This document shows positions 30,119 through 41,236 of a stretch of DNA of 64,000 bases, one piece after another. The notes below the pieces were generated by a model. It saw only the letters and a list, made by a program, of their open reading frames with translations, was not told the DNA's origin and did not search any database. A program made the translations under genes and the position numbers. Each line of letters starts with the position of its first letter. The first letter of the stretch is position 1. The DNA is from Arenimonas donghaensis DSM 18148 = HO3-R19 (GTDB taxonomy: Bacteria; Pseudomonadota; Gammaproteobacteria; Xanthomonadales; Xanthomonadaceae), in assembly GCF_000743535.1 (NCBI RefSeq), contig NZ_AVCJ01000043.1:1-64000 (forward strand), given 5' to 3'.

Positions 30119-32476
30119 ATGAAGTCCCCCAACGACACCCCCCGCATGGTGCTGGCCACCGACCTGGACGGCACCTTCCTCGCCGGCGAGCCCGGCCATC
30201 GCCAGCGGCTTTACCGCCTGGTCGACCAGCACCCGGGCATCCGCCTGGTGTGGGTCACCGGCCGCAGCCTCGAGGCGGTCATCCCGCTGCTTTCCGACCC
30301 TTCGCTGCCGCGACCGGACTACCTGGTCTGCGACGTCGGCGCGACGGTCGCCTGCGGCCACAGCCTGCAACCGCTGCAGCCGCTGCAGTCGGCCATCGAC
30401 GCGCGCTGGCCGGGGGAGCACGTGGTGGCCGAAGCGATGCGCCGCTTCCCGGCGCTGCAGCGCCAGGACGTTCCCCAGGAACGCCGGTGCTCCTATTTCT
30501 GCGATCCCGACGTGCTGGCGCGGCACCGCGACGACATCGAGGCCGTCGCGGTTGAACTGGGCTGCGACGTGCTCTATTCCGCCGATCGTTACCTCGACAT
30601 CCTGCCGCCGCGCACCGACAAGGGCCGTACGCTGATCGCGCTGGCCGAGCAGCTTGAACTGGCGCGCGACCACATCCTGGTCGCCGGTGACACGCTCAAC
30701 GACCTGTCGATGTTCGACGCCGGCTTCCGCGGTGTCTGCGTCGGTCGCTCGGAGCCGGCCCTGCTCGAGGCCACCGCCCGCCACGAGCGCGTGCTGCATG
30801 CGAACGAACCCGGCTGCGGCGGCATCCTGGAGGCGATCGAACACTTCGACTTCCTGCCGGCCAACGACCCCTACGTCGATTCGCCGGCCTGCACCGGCAA
30901 GGGCCAGTCCGACCTGGTGATGGTCTACCACCGCCTGCCCTTTGACGAGTCGGTGGAAGACGGCAAGCGCGTGCAAAAACGCCACGCCTCGCCCAACGGC
31001 ATCATCCCCAGCCTGCTGAGTTTCTTCGCCGGCGGGCAGTCCGGCTCCTGGGTGGCCTGGACCCTCGACGACGCCAAGCGCCCGGGCTTCGAGGCCCGCA
31101 CGCCGGTGGACCCGGACCGCTACCCGAAGCTCACCGCCGCGCGGGTGCCGCTGGCCAAGTCGGAGGTGGACGCCTTCTACAAGCGTTTCTCCAAGGAAGC
31201 CTTCTGGCCGATGCTGCACACCTTCTGGGAGCGCGCGCGTTTCCGCGAGGACGACTGGAAGGTGTTCTTGAAGGTCAACCGCAAGTTCGCTGAGGCCGCC
31301 GCCGCCGAGGCCGCCCCCGGCGCCACCGTCTGGCTGCACGACTACAACCTGTGGATGGTGCCGGCGCGCCTGCGTGAACTGCGCCCGGACCTGAAGATCG
31401 CCTTCTTCCACCACACCTATTTCCCGTCGGCCGATATCTTCAACGTGGTGCCCTGGCGGCGCGAGATCCTGGGCAGCCTGCTCAGCTGCGACTACATCGG
31501 TTTCCACATCCCGCGCCAGGTCGAGAACTTCGTCGACGTCGTGCGCGGCGCGATGCCGGTCGAAGTGCTCGAACGCGAGGGCTGTGCGCCGCGCTTCCTG
31601 ACCTACGGCTGCGCGGTGGGCCTGGAGTCGATGGTCACCCGCATGCGCGCCGGCGACCGCGAGGTCGGCCTGGGCGCGCACCCGGTCGGGACCGACGTGG
31701 GCCGGATCCGCGACGTGCTGGCCCAGCGCAGCACCCGCAACGAGATCGAGAAGCTTCGCCGCGAGATCAGCCCGCGCAAACTCGTGCTGTCGATCGAACG
31801 GCTCGATTACACCAAGGGCACGCTGGAGAAGCTCAACGCCTTCGAGCGGCTGCTGGAGGCCCAGCCACACCTGGCCGGCAAGGTCACGCTGTTGATGATC
31901 TGCGTCCCTGCCGCCAAGGAAATGACCATCTACCAGAAGCTGCAGACCCAGATCGAACAGGCGGTGGGCCGGATCAACGGCAAGCACTCGCGGCTGGACT
32001 GGACGCCGGTGCGTTTCTTCGCCCGCCCCCTGCCCTTCGAGGAAGTCGTGGCGCATTACGCCGCCACCGACGTGATGTGGATCACCCCGCTGCGCGACGG
32101 CCTGAACCTGGTGGCCAAGGAATTCGTCGCCACCCAGGGCATCGAGGGCGGCAAGGGCGTGCTGGTGCTTTCCGAATTTGCCGGCGCGGCGGCCGAGCTC
32201 AAGGGCGCGCTGCTGACCAACCCGCATGACCCGGCGGACCTGACCGCGGCCCTGGGCCAGGCCCTGGCCATGAGCCAGGACGAAGCCGAGGACCGCCTGC
32301 GCCAGCTGCACGGCATCGTCGAGAACTACGACGTGGATCGCTGGGGCAAGGACTTCCTGGCCGCGGTGCGCGGCCCGGACGGTCACCAGAAGGCCAGCAC
32401 CAGGGCCGCGGTGGCCGAAGCCATGGCCAGGGCCGCGGGCCGCAGCCAGCCCGGCGAGGCCGACGCGGCGGCCTGA
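30119..32476 (+). CDS. ggpPS: bifunctional glucosylglycerol-phosphate synthase/phosphatase
   Basis: 785 residues from ATG 30119; TTG 30095 (8 codons earlier, overlapping the ycaD stop and preceded by AAGGAA) is an equally plausible start. Two enzymes in one chain. Residues 1-260: a HAD-family sugar phosphatase with DLDGTFL (D15, D17), WVTGRS, and VAGDTLNDLSMF. Residues 270-760: a GT20 glycosyltransferase (WLHDYNLWMVPARLRE, FFHHTYFPSADIFN, SIERLDYTKG, DGLNLVAKEF). Together they would make glucosylglycerol from ADP-glucose and glycerol-3-phosphate, a compatible solute against salt. A trehalose-phosphate synthase is the alternative, but phosphatase-first order with ycaD favours GgpPS. The 3' end overlaps the convergent symporter gene by 94 nt. 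Confidence 0.85.
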   Translation: MKSPNDTPRMVLATDLDGTFLAGEPGHRQRLYRLVDQHPGIRLVWVTGRSLEAVIPLLSDPSLPRPDYLVCDVGATVACGHSLQPLQPLQSAIDARWPGEHVVAEAMRRFPALQRQDVPQERRCSYFCDPDVLARHRDDIEAVAVELGCDVLYSADRYLDILPPRTDKGRTLIALAEQLELARDHILVAGDTLNDLSMFDAGFRGVCVGRSEPALLEATARHERVLHANEPGCGGILEAIEHFDFLPANDPYVDSPACTGKGQSDLVMVYHRLPFDESVEDGKRVQKRHASPNGIIPSLLSFFAGGQSGSWVAWTLDDAKRPGFEARTPVDPDRYPKLTAARVPLAKSEVDAFYKRFSKEAFWPMLHTFWERARFREDDWKVFLKVNRKFAEAAAAEAAPGATVWLHDYNLWMVPARLRELRPDLKIAFFHHTYFPSADIFNVVPWRREILGSLLSCDYIGFHIPRQVENFVDVVRGAMPVEVLEREGCAPRFLTYGCAVGLESMVTRMRAGDREVGLGAHPVGTDVGRIRDVLAQRSTRNEIEKLRREISPRKLVLSIERLDYTKGTLEKLNAFERLLEAQPHLAGKVTLLMICVPAAKEMTIYQKLQTQIEQAVGRINGKHSRLDWTPVRFFARPLPFEEVVAHYAATDVMWITPLRDGLNLVAKEFVATQGIEGGKGVLVLSEFAGAAAELKGALLTNPHDPADLTAALGQALAMSQDEAEDRLRQLHGIVENYDVDRWGKDFLAAVRGPDGHQKASTRAAVAEAMARAAGRSQPGEADAAA

Positions 32477-33930
32477 TCAACCACCGCCAGCGCGGCGGGT
32501 GCCGGGGTTTCACCGGTGACCCGCCGCCAGGCGAAGGCGAACAGCAGCGTCACCACGAACAGCAGCCCGGCGACGATGGTGAAGTGCAGGTCCAGCCAGC
32601 CCACCTGGGTGCAGGCGAACCAGCCGGCACTCACGACGTGGCCGCAGGCGGTGGCGTAGAGCGCCGCGCGCGGGCCCAGCCCCTTGTCCAGGAACGCCAG
32701 CGCGAACACCGCCACCAGCGGCGGCGTGACGTAGGCGAAGGCCTGCTGCAGGTAGGCGAACAGGCCCGGGAAGGAGTCGATCATCGGCGCCCACAGCGCC
32801 GCCAGCGCCATCAGGGCCAGGGTGGTCCAGCGGCCCAGGCGCGCCAGCGCGCGGGTGTCGAGGCCGGGCCGGCGCGGCTGCACGAAATCAAGCGTGATCA
32901 GGGTCGAGGCGGAGTTGAGCGCCGAGTCCACGCTCGACATGATCGCCGCCAGCAGCGCCGCCAGCACCAGCCCGACCAGGCCCGCCGGCGCATAGTCGGC
33001 CAGCAGCCGCGGGAACACCTCGTCGCCGCGCTGCAGGTCCGGCAACAGCGAAATCGCCATCGCGCCCGGGATGACCATCAGGAACAGCGGCAGCAGCTTC
33101 AGGCCCGCCGCCAGCAGGGCGCCGCCGCCGGCCGCCTTCATGTCGCGGGCACCAAGCAGGCGCTGCGAGACGTACTGGTTCATCGTCCAGTAGTAGAACC
33201 CCAGGACCGGCAGGCCGATCAGCGTGCCCAGCCAGGGCAGGTGCGGGTCGTCGAGCGGCCGGATCAGGGAAAGATGATCGGCCGGCACCGCCGCCTTCAC
33301 CGCCGCCCAGGAAAAATCGAACTCGGCGAACACCAGCCAAGCCAGCATGGCCGAGCCCGCGAGCAGCACCACCGACTGCAACACGTCGGTGTAGACGACG
33401 GCGCGCAGGCCGCCGGCGGCGGTATAGAGGCCGGCGAACACCGCCAGCGCGGCGATGGTGCCGCCCAGCGGCAGCCCGGGAAAAAACACCTGCAGCACCA
33501 GTGCGCCGGCGAACAGGCTGCCAGCGGTGTCGAGCACGATGGAAAGGAAGATCGACACCCCCGACAGGTACTTGCGCATGCGCGCGTCGAAGCGGCGCTC
33601 GAGCAGTTCCGGGAGCGTGGTGATGCGGTTGCCCAGCAGCGTCGGCGCGACGAAGACCGCGGTGAACACCAGCACCAGCGCCGCCATCCATTCGTAGTTG
33701 GCCACGGCGATGCCGCTTTGCCAGGCGGCGCCCGGCAGGCCGATCAGGGTGGTCGAGGAGATGTTGGACGCGAACAGCGACAGGCCGACGACGCCGGCAC
33801 CCAGCGTGCGCCCGGCCAGGAACAGCTCGTCGCTGTCGGGGCTGCGGCGGCTGACGCGCAGGCAGACGGCGATGACGACCAGCAGGTAGACCGCCAGGAC
33901 AATGTAATCGAGCGTTGCGAGCGCGCCCAT
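32383..33930 (-). CDS. sodium/solute symporter (SSS/SLC5 family)
   Basis: 515 residues, 13-14 predicted transmembrane helices. SSS hallmarks: DSDELFLAGRTLGAGVVGLSLFASNISS near the N-terminus, YTAAGGLRAVVYTDVLQ (helix 4-5 loop) and LAAIMSSVDSALNSASTLITLDF (helix 8 with Na+-site Ser). Na+-driven uptake of a sugar or small organic solute is likely; the exact substrate is not readable. Convergent with ggpPS; the last 31 codons lie opposite ggpPS sequence. It could be an osmolyte or sugar importer, but location is the only hint. Confidence 0.85.
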   Translation of the reverse strand: MGALATLDYIVLAVYLLVVIAVCLRVSRRSPDSDELFLAGRTLGAGVVGLSLFASNISSTTLIGLPGAAWQSGIAVANYEWMAALVLVFTAVFVAPTLLGNRITTLPELLERRFDARMRKYLSGVSIFLSIVLDTAGSLFAGALVLQVFFPGLPLGGTIAALAVFAGLYTAAGGLRAVVYTDVLQSVVLLAGSAMLAWLVFAEFDFSWAAVKAAVPADHLSLIRPLDDPHLPWLGTLIGLPVLGFYYWTMNQYVSQRLLGARDMKAAGGGALLAAGLKLLPLFLMVIPGAMAISLLPDLQRGDEVFPRLLADYAPAGLVGLVLAALLAAIMSSVDSALNSASTLITLDFVQPRRPGLDTRALARLGRWTTLALMALAALWAPMIDSFPGLFAYLQQAFAYVTPPLVAVFALAFLDKGLGPRAALYATACGHVVSAGWFACTQVGWLDLHFTIVAGLLFVVTLLFAFAWRRVTGETPAPAALAVVDQAAASASPGWLRPAALAMASATAALVLAFW

Positions 33931-33980
33931 GCCGGACAGGGAAACATGGACCGGCGGCGCGACTCAAGCCACGACGGTGC

Positions 33981-34034
33981 CTGTGGGAGGGACTTCAGTC
34001 CCGAAAAGCTTCGGGACTGAAGTCCCTCCCACAG
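33981..34034. repeat. perfect REP doublet, family B (54 nt)
   Basis: Two perfectly complementary 25-nt arms around an AAGC loop; the arm core is TGTGGGAGGGACTTCAGTCC. It lies between the symporter start and the 3' end of the ABC-F gene, 9 nt past that gene's stop, so it can end or stabilise the ABC-F transcript. Confidence 0.92.
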
Positions 34035-34042
34035 GGGTTCGA

Positions 34043-35947
34043 TCAGGCTTCGGCGATCTCGAGCTGGGCCAGCCACTCGGCTTCCAGCGCATCCTTCTCG
34101 GCGGCCAGCTTCTGCTGGCGCTGGGTCAGCTGGCCGACCTCCGAGCCGCCGTCGTTGCCGTAGATGGCCGGGTCGGCGAGTTGGGCCTCGACCTGGGCCA
34201 GCTGCGAGGCCAGCTCGGCGACCTGGGCCTCGAGCTGGCGGGCGCGGCGCGCGGCGGTGTCGAGTTCGTGCTTGCTGCGCGAGGGCTTGGGCGCGGGGGC
34301 CGGCTTGGCGGGCGCGGCCGCGGGCTTGGCCGGACGCGGGTCGTTGTTGCGGCTGCGCAGCCAGGCGGCGTATTCGTCCAGGTCGCCGTTGAATTCCTCG
34401 ACGTGGCCGTCGGCGACGCGCCAGAAGGTGTCGCACACCAGGCCGATCAGGTGGCGGTCATGCGACACCAGCACGATCGCGCCCGGGAAGTCGGACAGGG
34501 CTTCGGCCAGGGCCTCGCGCATGTCCAGGTCGAGATGGTTGGTCGGTTCGTCGAGCAGCAGCACGTTCGGTTCGCGGTAGGCGATCAGCGCCAGCGCCAG
34601 GCGCGCGCGTTCGCCGCCGGAGAACCCGTCGACGTTTTCGAAGGCGCGATCGCCGATGAAGTTCCAGCGGCCCAGGAAGTTGCGCAGCTGCTGTTCGCCG
34701 GCGTTGGGGGCCAGTTCCTTGAGGTGCCACAGCGGGCTCTGGCCCTCGTGCAGGCTTTCGACCGTGTGCTGGGCGAAATAGCCGATGCGCAGGTCCGGGT
34801 GGGCGACGCGTTCGCCGTCCAGCAGGCGCAGCTCGCCCACCAGCGTCTTGACCAGCGTCGACTTGCCCGCGCCGTTGGGGCCGAGCAGGCCAACGCGGTC
34901 GCCGGCCTCGAGGCCGAAACCGACGTCCCTGAGTATCCTCGTGGGAGGGGCTTCAGTCCCTCCCACAGGGGCAACTGCGGGGTAGCCGGCGTCGCCGTGG
35001 TTGATGCGGATCAGCGAGTGCGGCAGCTTCGGCGGATCGGCGAAGGCGATGCGGAAGGCGCGCTCGGCGCGCACGGCTTCGGTGCCCTGCAGCTTGGCCA
35101 GCCGCTTGACCCGGCTCTGTGCCTGCTTGGCCTTGCTCGCCTTGGCCTTGAACCGGTCGATGAAGCTTTGCAGGTGGGCGCGTTCGGCCTGTTCCTTGTC
35201 GTGCGCGATCTGCTGCTGGCGCAGGTGTTCGGCGCGCTGGCGTTCGAAGCTGGTGTAGTCGCCGACGTAGAGCTTGGCCCGGCCCTCGTGCAGGTGCAGC
35301 GTGTGCGTGCTCAGGCCGTCGAGGAACTCGCGGTCGTGCGAGATCATCAGCAGGGTGCCCGGGTACTTGAGCAGCCACTGCTCGAGCCACAGCACGGCGT
35401 CGAGGTCGAGGTGGTTGGTGGGTTCGTCGAGCAGCAGCAGGTCCGAGGGCATCATCAGCGCCCGGGCCAGGTTCAGTCGCACGCGCCAGCCGCCGGAAAA
35501 GTCCGAGACCGGCTTGGCATGCGTTTCCGGCGGAAAACCCAGGCCGTGCAGCAGGCGCCCGGCGCGGGCGGTGGCGTCGTAGCCGTTGATCTCGGCCAGC
35601 CTCTGGTGCGCCTCGGCCACGGCGTTCCAGTCCTCGGCGGCGGTGGCCGCGGCTTCGGCCTGCAGCACCGCGTGCACCTCGGTGTCGCCCGAGAGCACGA
35701 AATCGATGGCCGCGTCGGGCAGCGAGGGCGTTTCCTGGGCGACCCAGGCGATGCGCACCTTGCCGGGCAGGTCGATGTCGCCCTGGTCGGCTTCCACTTC
35801 ACCCAGCACGGCGGCGAACAGGCTGGACTTGCCGCAGCCGTTGCGACCGATCACGCCCACCCGCCAGCCGGCGTGCAGGGCCAGGTCCACCTGTGAGAGC
35901 AGCAGGTGTTCCCCGCGGCGCAGGGCGAAGTTGCGGAAAGCGATCAT
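34043..35947 (-). CDS. ABC-F family ATPase (YheS/Uup-like) with REP-encoded insert
   Basis: 634 residues. Two ABC domains without transmembrane segments: first Walker A GRNGCGKSS, signature FSGGWRVRLNLARAL, Walker B LLLLDEPTNHLD; linker with the basic helix FKAKASKAKQAQSRVKRLAKLQG; second Walker A GPNGAGKST, signature FSGGERARLALAL, LLLDEPTNHLDLD; C-terminal coiled coil (about 545-630). ABC-F proteins act on ribosomes (translation rescue or antibiotic protection). Length and linker resemble YheS. Residues about 327-336 (PVGGTEAPPT) are encoded by a family B REP palindrome placed in frame just before the second ABC domain. Start ATG at 35947; upstream of it the open frame continues only as antisense of the antiporter gene. 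Confidence 0.92.
   Translation of the reverse strand: MIAFRNFALRRGEHLLLSQVDLALHAGWRVGVIGRNGCGKSSLFAAVLGEVEADQGDIDLPGKVRIAWVAQETPSLPDAAIDFVLSGDTEVHAVLQAEAAATAAEDWNAVAEAHQRLAEINGYDATARAGRLLHGLGFPPETHAKPVSDFSGGWRVRLNLARALMMPSDLLLLDEPTNHLDLDAVLWLEQWLLKYPGTLLMISHDREFLDGLSTHTLHLHEGRAKLYVGDYTSFERQRAEHLRQQQIAHDKEQAERAHLQSFIDRFKAKASKAKQAQSRVKRLAKLQGTEAVRAERAFRIAFADPPKLPHSLIRINHGDAGYPAVAPVGGTEAPPTRILRDVGFGLEAGDRVGLLGPNGAGKSTLVKTLVGELRLLDGERVAHPDLRIGYFAQHTVESLHEGQSPLWHLKELAPNAGEQQLRNFLGRWNFIGDRAFENVDGFSGGERARLALALIAYREPNVLLLDEPTNHLDLDMREALAEALSDFPGAIVLVSHDRHLIGLVCDTFWRVADGHVEEFNGDLDEYAAWLRSRNNDPRPAKPAAAPAKPAPAPKPSRSKHELDTAARRARQLEAQVAELASQLAQVEAQLADPAIYGNDGGSEVGQLTQRQQKLAAEKDALEAEWLAQLEIAEA
34941..34970. 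repeat. family B REP inside the ABC-F reading frame
   Basis: GTGGGAGGGGCTTCAGTCCC followed by TCCCACAGGG: same palindrome as the 33981-34034 doublet arms with one or two changes, here with no stop codon in the ABC-F frame. It encodes about ten residues in the loop between the two ABC domains. Confidence 0.88.
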
Positions 35948-36004
35948 GACAGGCGCACAAGTAAAGGTCGGGTAGTCTATCAGTCCCCCCGGCGAGGACC
36001 CCGC

Positions 36005-37702
36005 ATGCCCCACGACACGCCCCTGATCGCCCTGCTGGCCATGGGCCTGGTACTGGCCTTCCTGCTGGGCACCCTGGCCCACCGGCTGCGGCTGTCGCCG
36101 ATCGTGGGCTACCTGGTGGCCGGCATCCTGGTCGGACCGTTCACGCCCGGCTTCATCGCCGACCCGGCGCTGGCGATGGAGCTGTCGGAAATCGGCGTCA
36201 TCCTGCTGATGTTCGGCGTCGGCCTGCATTTTTCGGTCGAAGACCTGCTGGAAGTGAAGGCGATCGCCATCCCCGGCGCCATCGTCCAGATTTCGGCCGC
36301 CACCGTGATGGGCTGGGGCCTGGCCTGGTTCCTGGGCTGGCCGCACCTGCACGGCATCGTCTTCGGCCTGGCCCTGTCGGTGGCCAGCACCGTGGTGCTG
36401 CTGCGCGCCATGGAGGACCGGCGCCTGCTCGAAACCCGGCGCGGCAAGATCGCGGTGGGCTGGCTGATCGTCGAGGACCTGGTCATGGTCGGCGCCCTGG
36501 TGCTGCTGCCGGCCCTGGCCGAAGCGCTGGGCGCCGGCGACGGCGAACGGGTCGGCGCCGGCAGCGTGCTCTCGTCGCTGGGCTGGACCTTCCTGAAGGT
36601 CAGCGCCTTCGTCGCGGTGATGATGGTGGTCGGCAAGCGCGCGATCCCCTGGATGCTCGAACGCGTGGCCGGTTTCGGCTCGCGCGAACTGTTCACCCTG
36701 TCGGTGCTGGCGATCGCCCTGGGCGTGGCCTTCGGTTCGGCCAAGCTGTTCGGCGTGTCCTTCGCGCTGGGGGCGTTCTTCGCGGGCATGCTGCTCAACG
36801 GCGACCTTAGCCACAAGGCCGCCTCCGACTCGCTGCCGCTGCGCGACGCCTTCGCGGTGCTGTTCTTCGTTTCGGTCGGCATGCTCTTCGACCCCATGAT
36901 CCTGGTCGAGCATCCGATCCCGGTGGTCGCCACCTTCCTGATCATCGTGGTCGGCAAGTCGGCCGCCGCCTACCTGATCGTCCGCGCCTTCAAGCACCCC
37001 AGCGACACCGCGCTGACGATTTCCGCCAGCCTGGCCCAGATCGGCGAGTTCTCCTTCATCCTGGCGGCACTGGGCGTGTCGCTGGGCATCCTGTCCGAAG
37101 AAGGCCGCGACCTGGTGCTGGCCGGCTCGCTGCTGTCGATCATCGCCAACCCGCTGATCTTCGGCTGGCTGGACCTGTGGCAGGCACGTCGCCAGGAAAA
37201 CGCGGCGGCGGCCGGCGAACCCGTCCCGGAGCCCTCGCGCCCCGTGCACGCCGGCCCGCCGCTGCCGGAAGGCGAGCACGCGATCCTGGTCGGCTTCGGC
37301 CGCGTCGGCAGCGAAATCGCCCGCCTGCTGCGCGAGCGCGAGGTGCCGCTGGTGGTGATAGACGACGACATGGACCTGGTGCAAAAGGCCCGCGACGACG
37401 GCTTCCCCGCGATCCGCGGCAATGCCGCCAACGTCCGCGTGCTCGACGAGGCCGCGCCGGACAGGGCCAGCCTGATGGTGCTGGCCATCCCGCAGGCGCT
37501 GGAGGCCGGCGAAGTGATCGCCCGCCTGCGCGAGATGAACCCGCAGATGACCATCCTGGCCCGCGCCCACAGCGACGGCGAAGTCCGGCACCTGCTCAAG
37601 CACGGTGCCGACGGCGCGGTGCTGGCCGAAAAGGAACTGGCCCACTCGATGGCCGAGATGGCGCTGTCGGCGCCGCCGTTCCGCAAACACCGCGCGATCT
37701 GA
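36005..37702 (+). CDS. Kef/YbaL-type cation:proton antiporter with TrkA-N domain
   Basis: 565 residues. CPA2 antiporter: about twelve transmembrane helices (1-390), including VGYLVAGILVGPFTPGF, the GWLIVEDLVMVGALVLLPAL helix with its charged pair, and GVSFALGAFFAGMLL. Then a Rossmann TrkA-N domain (from about 415): ILVGFGRVGSEIARLL, PLVVIDDDMDLV. It probably exchanges K+ or Na+ for H+, gated by nucleotide. The tail lacks the KefB/KefC C-terminal features I would look for, so YbaL is the closer comparison. Start ATG 36005 is divergent from the ABC-F gene with 57 nt between. Confidence 0.9.
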   Translation: MPHDTPLIALLAMGLVLAFLLGTLAHRLRLSPIVGYLVAGILVGPFTPGFIADPALAMELSEIGVILLMFGVGLHFSVEDLLEVKAIAIPGAIVQISAATVMGWGLAWFLGWPHLHGIVFGLALSVASTVVLLRAMEDRRLLETRRGKIAVGWLIVEDLVMVGALVLLPALAEALGAGDGERVGAGSVLSSLGWTFLKVSAFVAVMMVVGKRAIPWMLERVAGFGSRELFTLSVLAIALGVAFGSAKLFGVSFALGAFFAGMLLNGDLSHKAASDSLPLRDAFAVLFFVSVGMLFDPMILVEHPIPVVATFLIIVVGKSAAAYLIVRAFKHPSDTALTISASLAQIGEFSFILAALGVSLGILSEEGRDLVLAGSLLSIIANPLIFGWLDLWQARRQENAAAAGEPVPEPSRPVHAGPPLPEGEHAILVGFGRVGSEIARLLREREVPLVVIDDDMDLVQKARDDGFPAIRGNAANVRVLDEAAPDRASLMVLAIPQALEAGEVIARLREMNPQMTILARAHSDGEVRHLLKHGADGAVLAEKELAHSMAEMALSAPPFRKHRAI

Positions 37703-37708
37703 TGAACC

Positions 37709-37787
37709 TGTAGGAGCGCCTTCAGGCGCGAATCTTTTGGCTTTGCCCTTGGCAAAGAAGTGATTCGCGCCTGAAGGCGCTCCTACA
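37709..37787. repeat. REP doublet (79 nt), family A
   Basis: Interior TTTTGGCTTTGCCCTTGGCA. Lies in the gap between the convergent antiporter and clpB genes, only 4 nt from the clpB stop, so it can serve as a two-way terminator. Same orientation as the copies at 13173 and 43192. Confidence 0.92.
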
Positions 37788-37791
37788 AAAG

Positions 37792-40371
<2,580 letters not shown>

Positions 40372-40421
40372 GGAAAGTTCCTTTGCATCGGGGGGTGGCG
40401 ATTGGCCACCCGATGGCTCCG

Positions 40422-40450
40422 AAATGGCGGCCGCGGCGCCGGTATTCAAG
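40422..40450 (-). promoter_or_regulatory. sigma-32 (heat-shock) promoter of clpB
   Basis: On the minus strand: CTTGAA (40450-40445), 15-nt spacer, CGCCATTT (40429-40422). The E. coli RpoH consensus is CTTGAA, 13-15 nt, CCCCATnT, so the -35 is exact and the -10 has one mismatch. It lies about 50 nt upstream of the clpB ATG. Confidence 0.75.
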
Positions 40451-40478
40451 GCACGAACGCGGACCGGACAGCCGGAAG

Positions 40479-41234
40479 TCAGTTCCTGTCGAACCAGGCC
40501 AGCGTGGCCATGCGGCCGCTGCGGCCGTCGCGGCGATGCGAATAAAAGCGTGCCGGGTCTGCGATCGTGCACAGGCCACCGCCGTGGATAGCGTGCACGC
40601 CGGCCGCCGCCAGGCGCCGGCGCGCCAGGGCGTACAAATCAACGTGCCAGTGGCCCGGGCGCGTGGGCACGAAGGCGGCCCCGGCCCCGGCGTCGCGCGT
40701 GACGAAGGCCTCCCGGACTTCGGCGCCGATCTCGTAGCGCCCGGGGCCGGCCGCAGGACCCAGCCAAACCCGCAGGCGCGACGGCGGCGTCGCCATGGCG
40801 CCGACCGTGGCTTCCAGCACGCCGGCGGCGAGGCCGCGCCAGCCGGCGTGGGCGGCGGCGATTTCGCTGCCGTCGTCGGCGGCGAAAACTACGGGCAGGC
40901 AGTCGGCCGTGAGGATGGCCAGCACCGTGCCCGCATCGGAGGTCACGCTGGCATCGGCTTCGGCGCCCTCCCCCGGCGGCGGACCCGGGCGGGGCCGGGC
41001 GACCGCGACGCCGTGCACCTGCCGGAGCCAGCACGGCTCGCCCGGCAGGTCCAGCCAGGCACGCAGGCGCCGGCGGTTCTCATGCACGGCCGCGGGCGCG
41101 TCCCCGCTGTTCGTGCCGAGGTTGAGCCGGTCGAAGGGCGGCTGGGAAACGCCGTCGCCGCCACGCAGGCTGGTAACGACACGCACGCCGGGAGGAGCCG
41201 GCCAGTCGGCGTCGAGCCAGGCCGAGGCCGGCAT
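40479..41234 (-). CDS. pgeF: PgeF (YfiH), laccase-domain peptidoglycan editing factor
   Basis: 251 residues. The DUF152/laccase-like fold: [32 protein letters not shown] and [16 protein letters not shown] follow the family order; His and Cys in the HG, ADC and HAGW motifs form the zinc site. In E. coli YfiH keeps L-Ser out of the peptidoglycan stem; other family members act on purine nucleosides. It starts 2 nt after the rluD stop; rluD-pgeF-clpB in this order is common in gammaproteobacteria. Confidence 0.93.
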   Translation of the reverse strand: MPASAWLDADWPAPPGVRVVTSLRGGDGVSQPPFDRLNLGTNSGDAPAAVHENRRRLRAWLDLPGEPCWLRQVHGVAVARPRPGPPPGEGAEADASVTSDAGTVLAILTADCLPVVFAADDGSEIAAAHAGWRGLAAGVLEATVGAMATPPSRLRVWLGPAAGPGRYEIGAEVREAFVTRDAGAGAAFVPTRPGHWHVDLYALARRRLAAAGVHAIHGGGLCTIADPARFYSHRRDGRSGRMATLAWFDRN

Positions 41235-41236
41235 CG

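Noticed and set aside
30092-32386. 764-codon minus-strand frame opposite ggpPS
   Set aside because: Shadow; ggpPS has all expected motifs on the plus strand.
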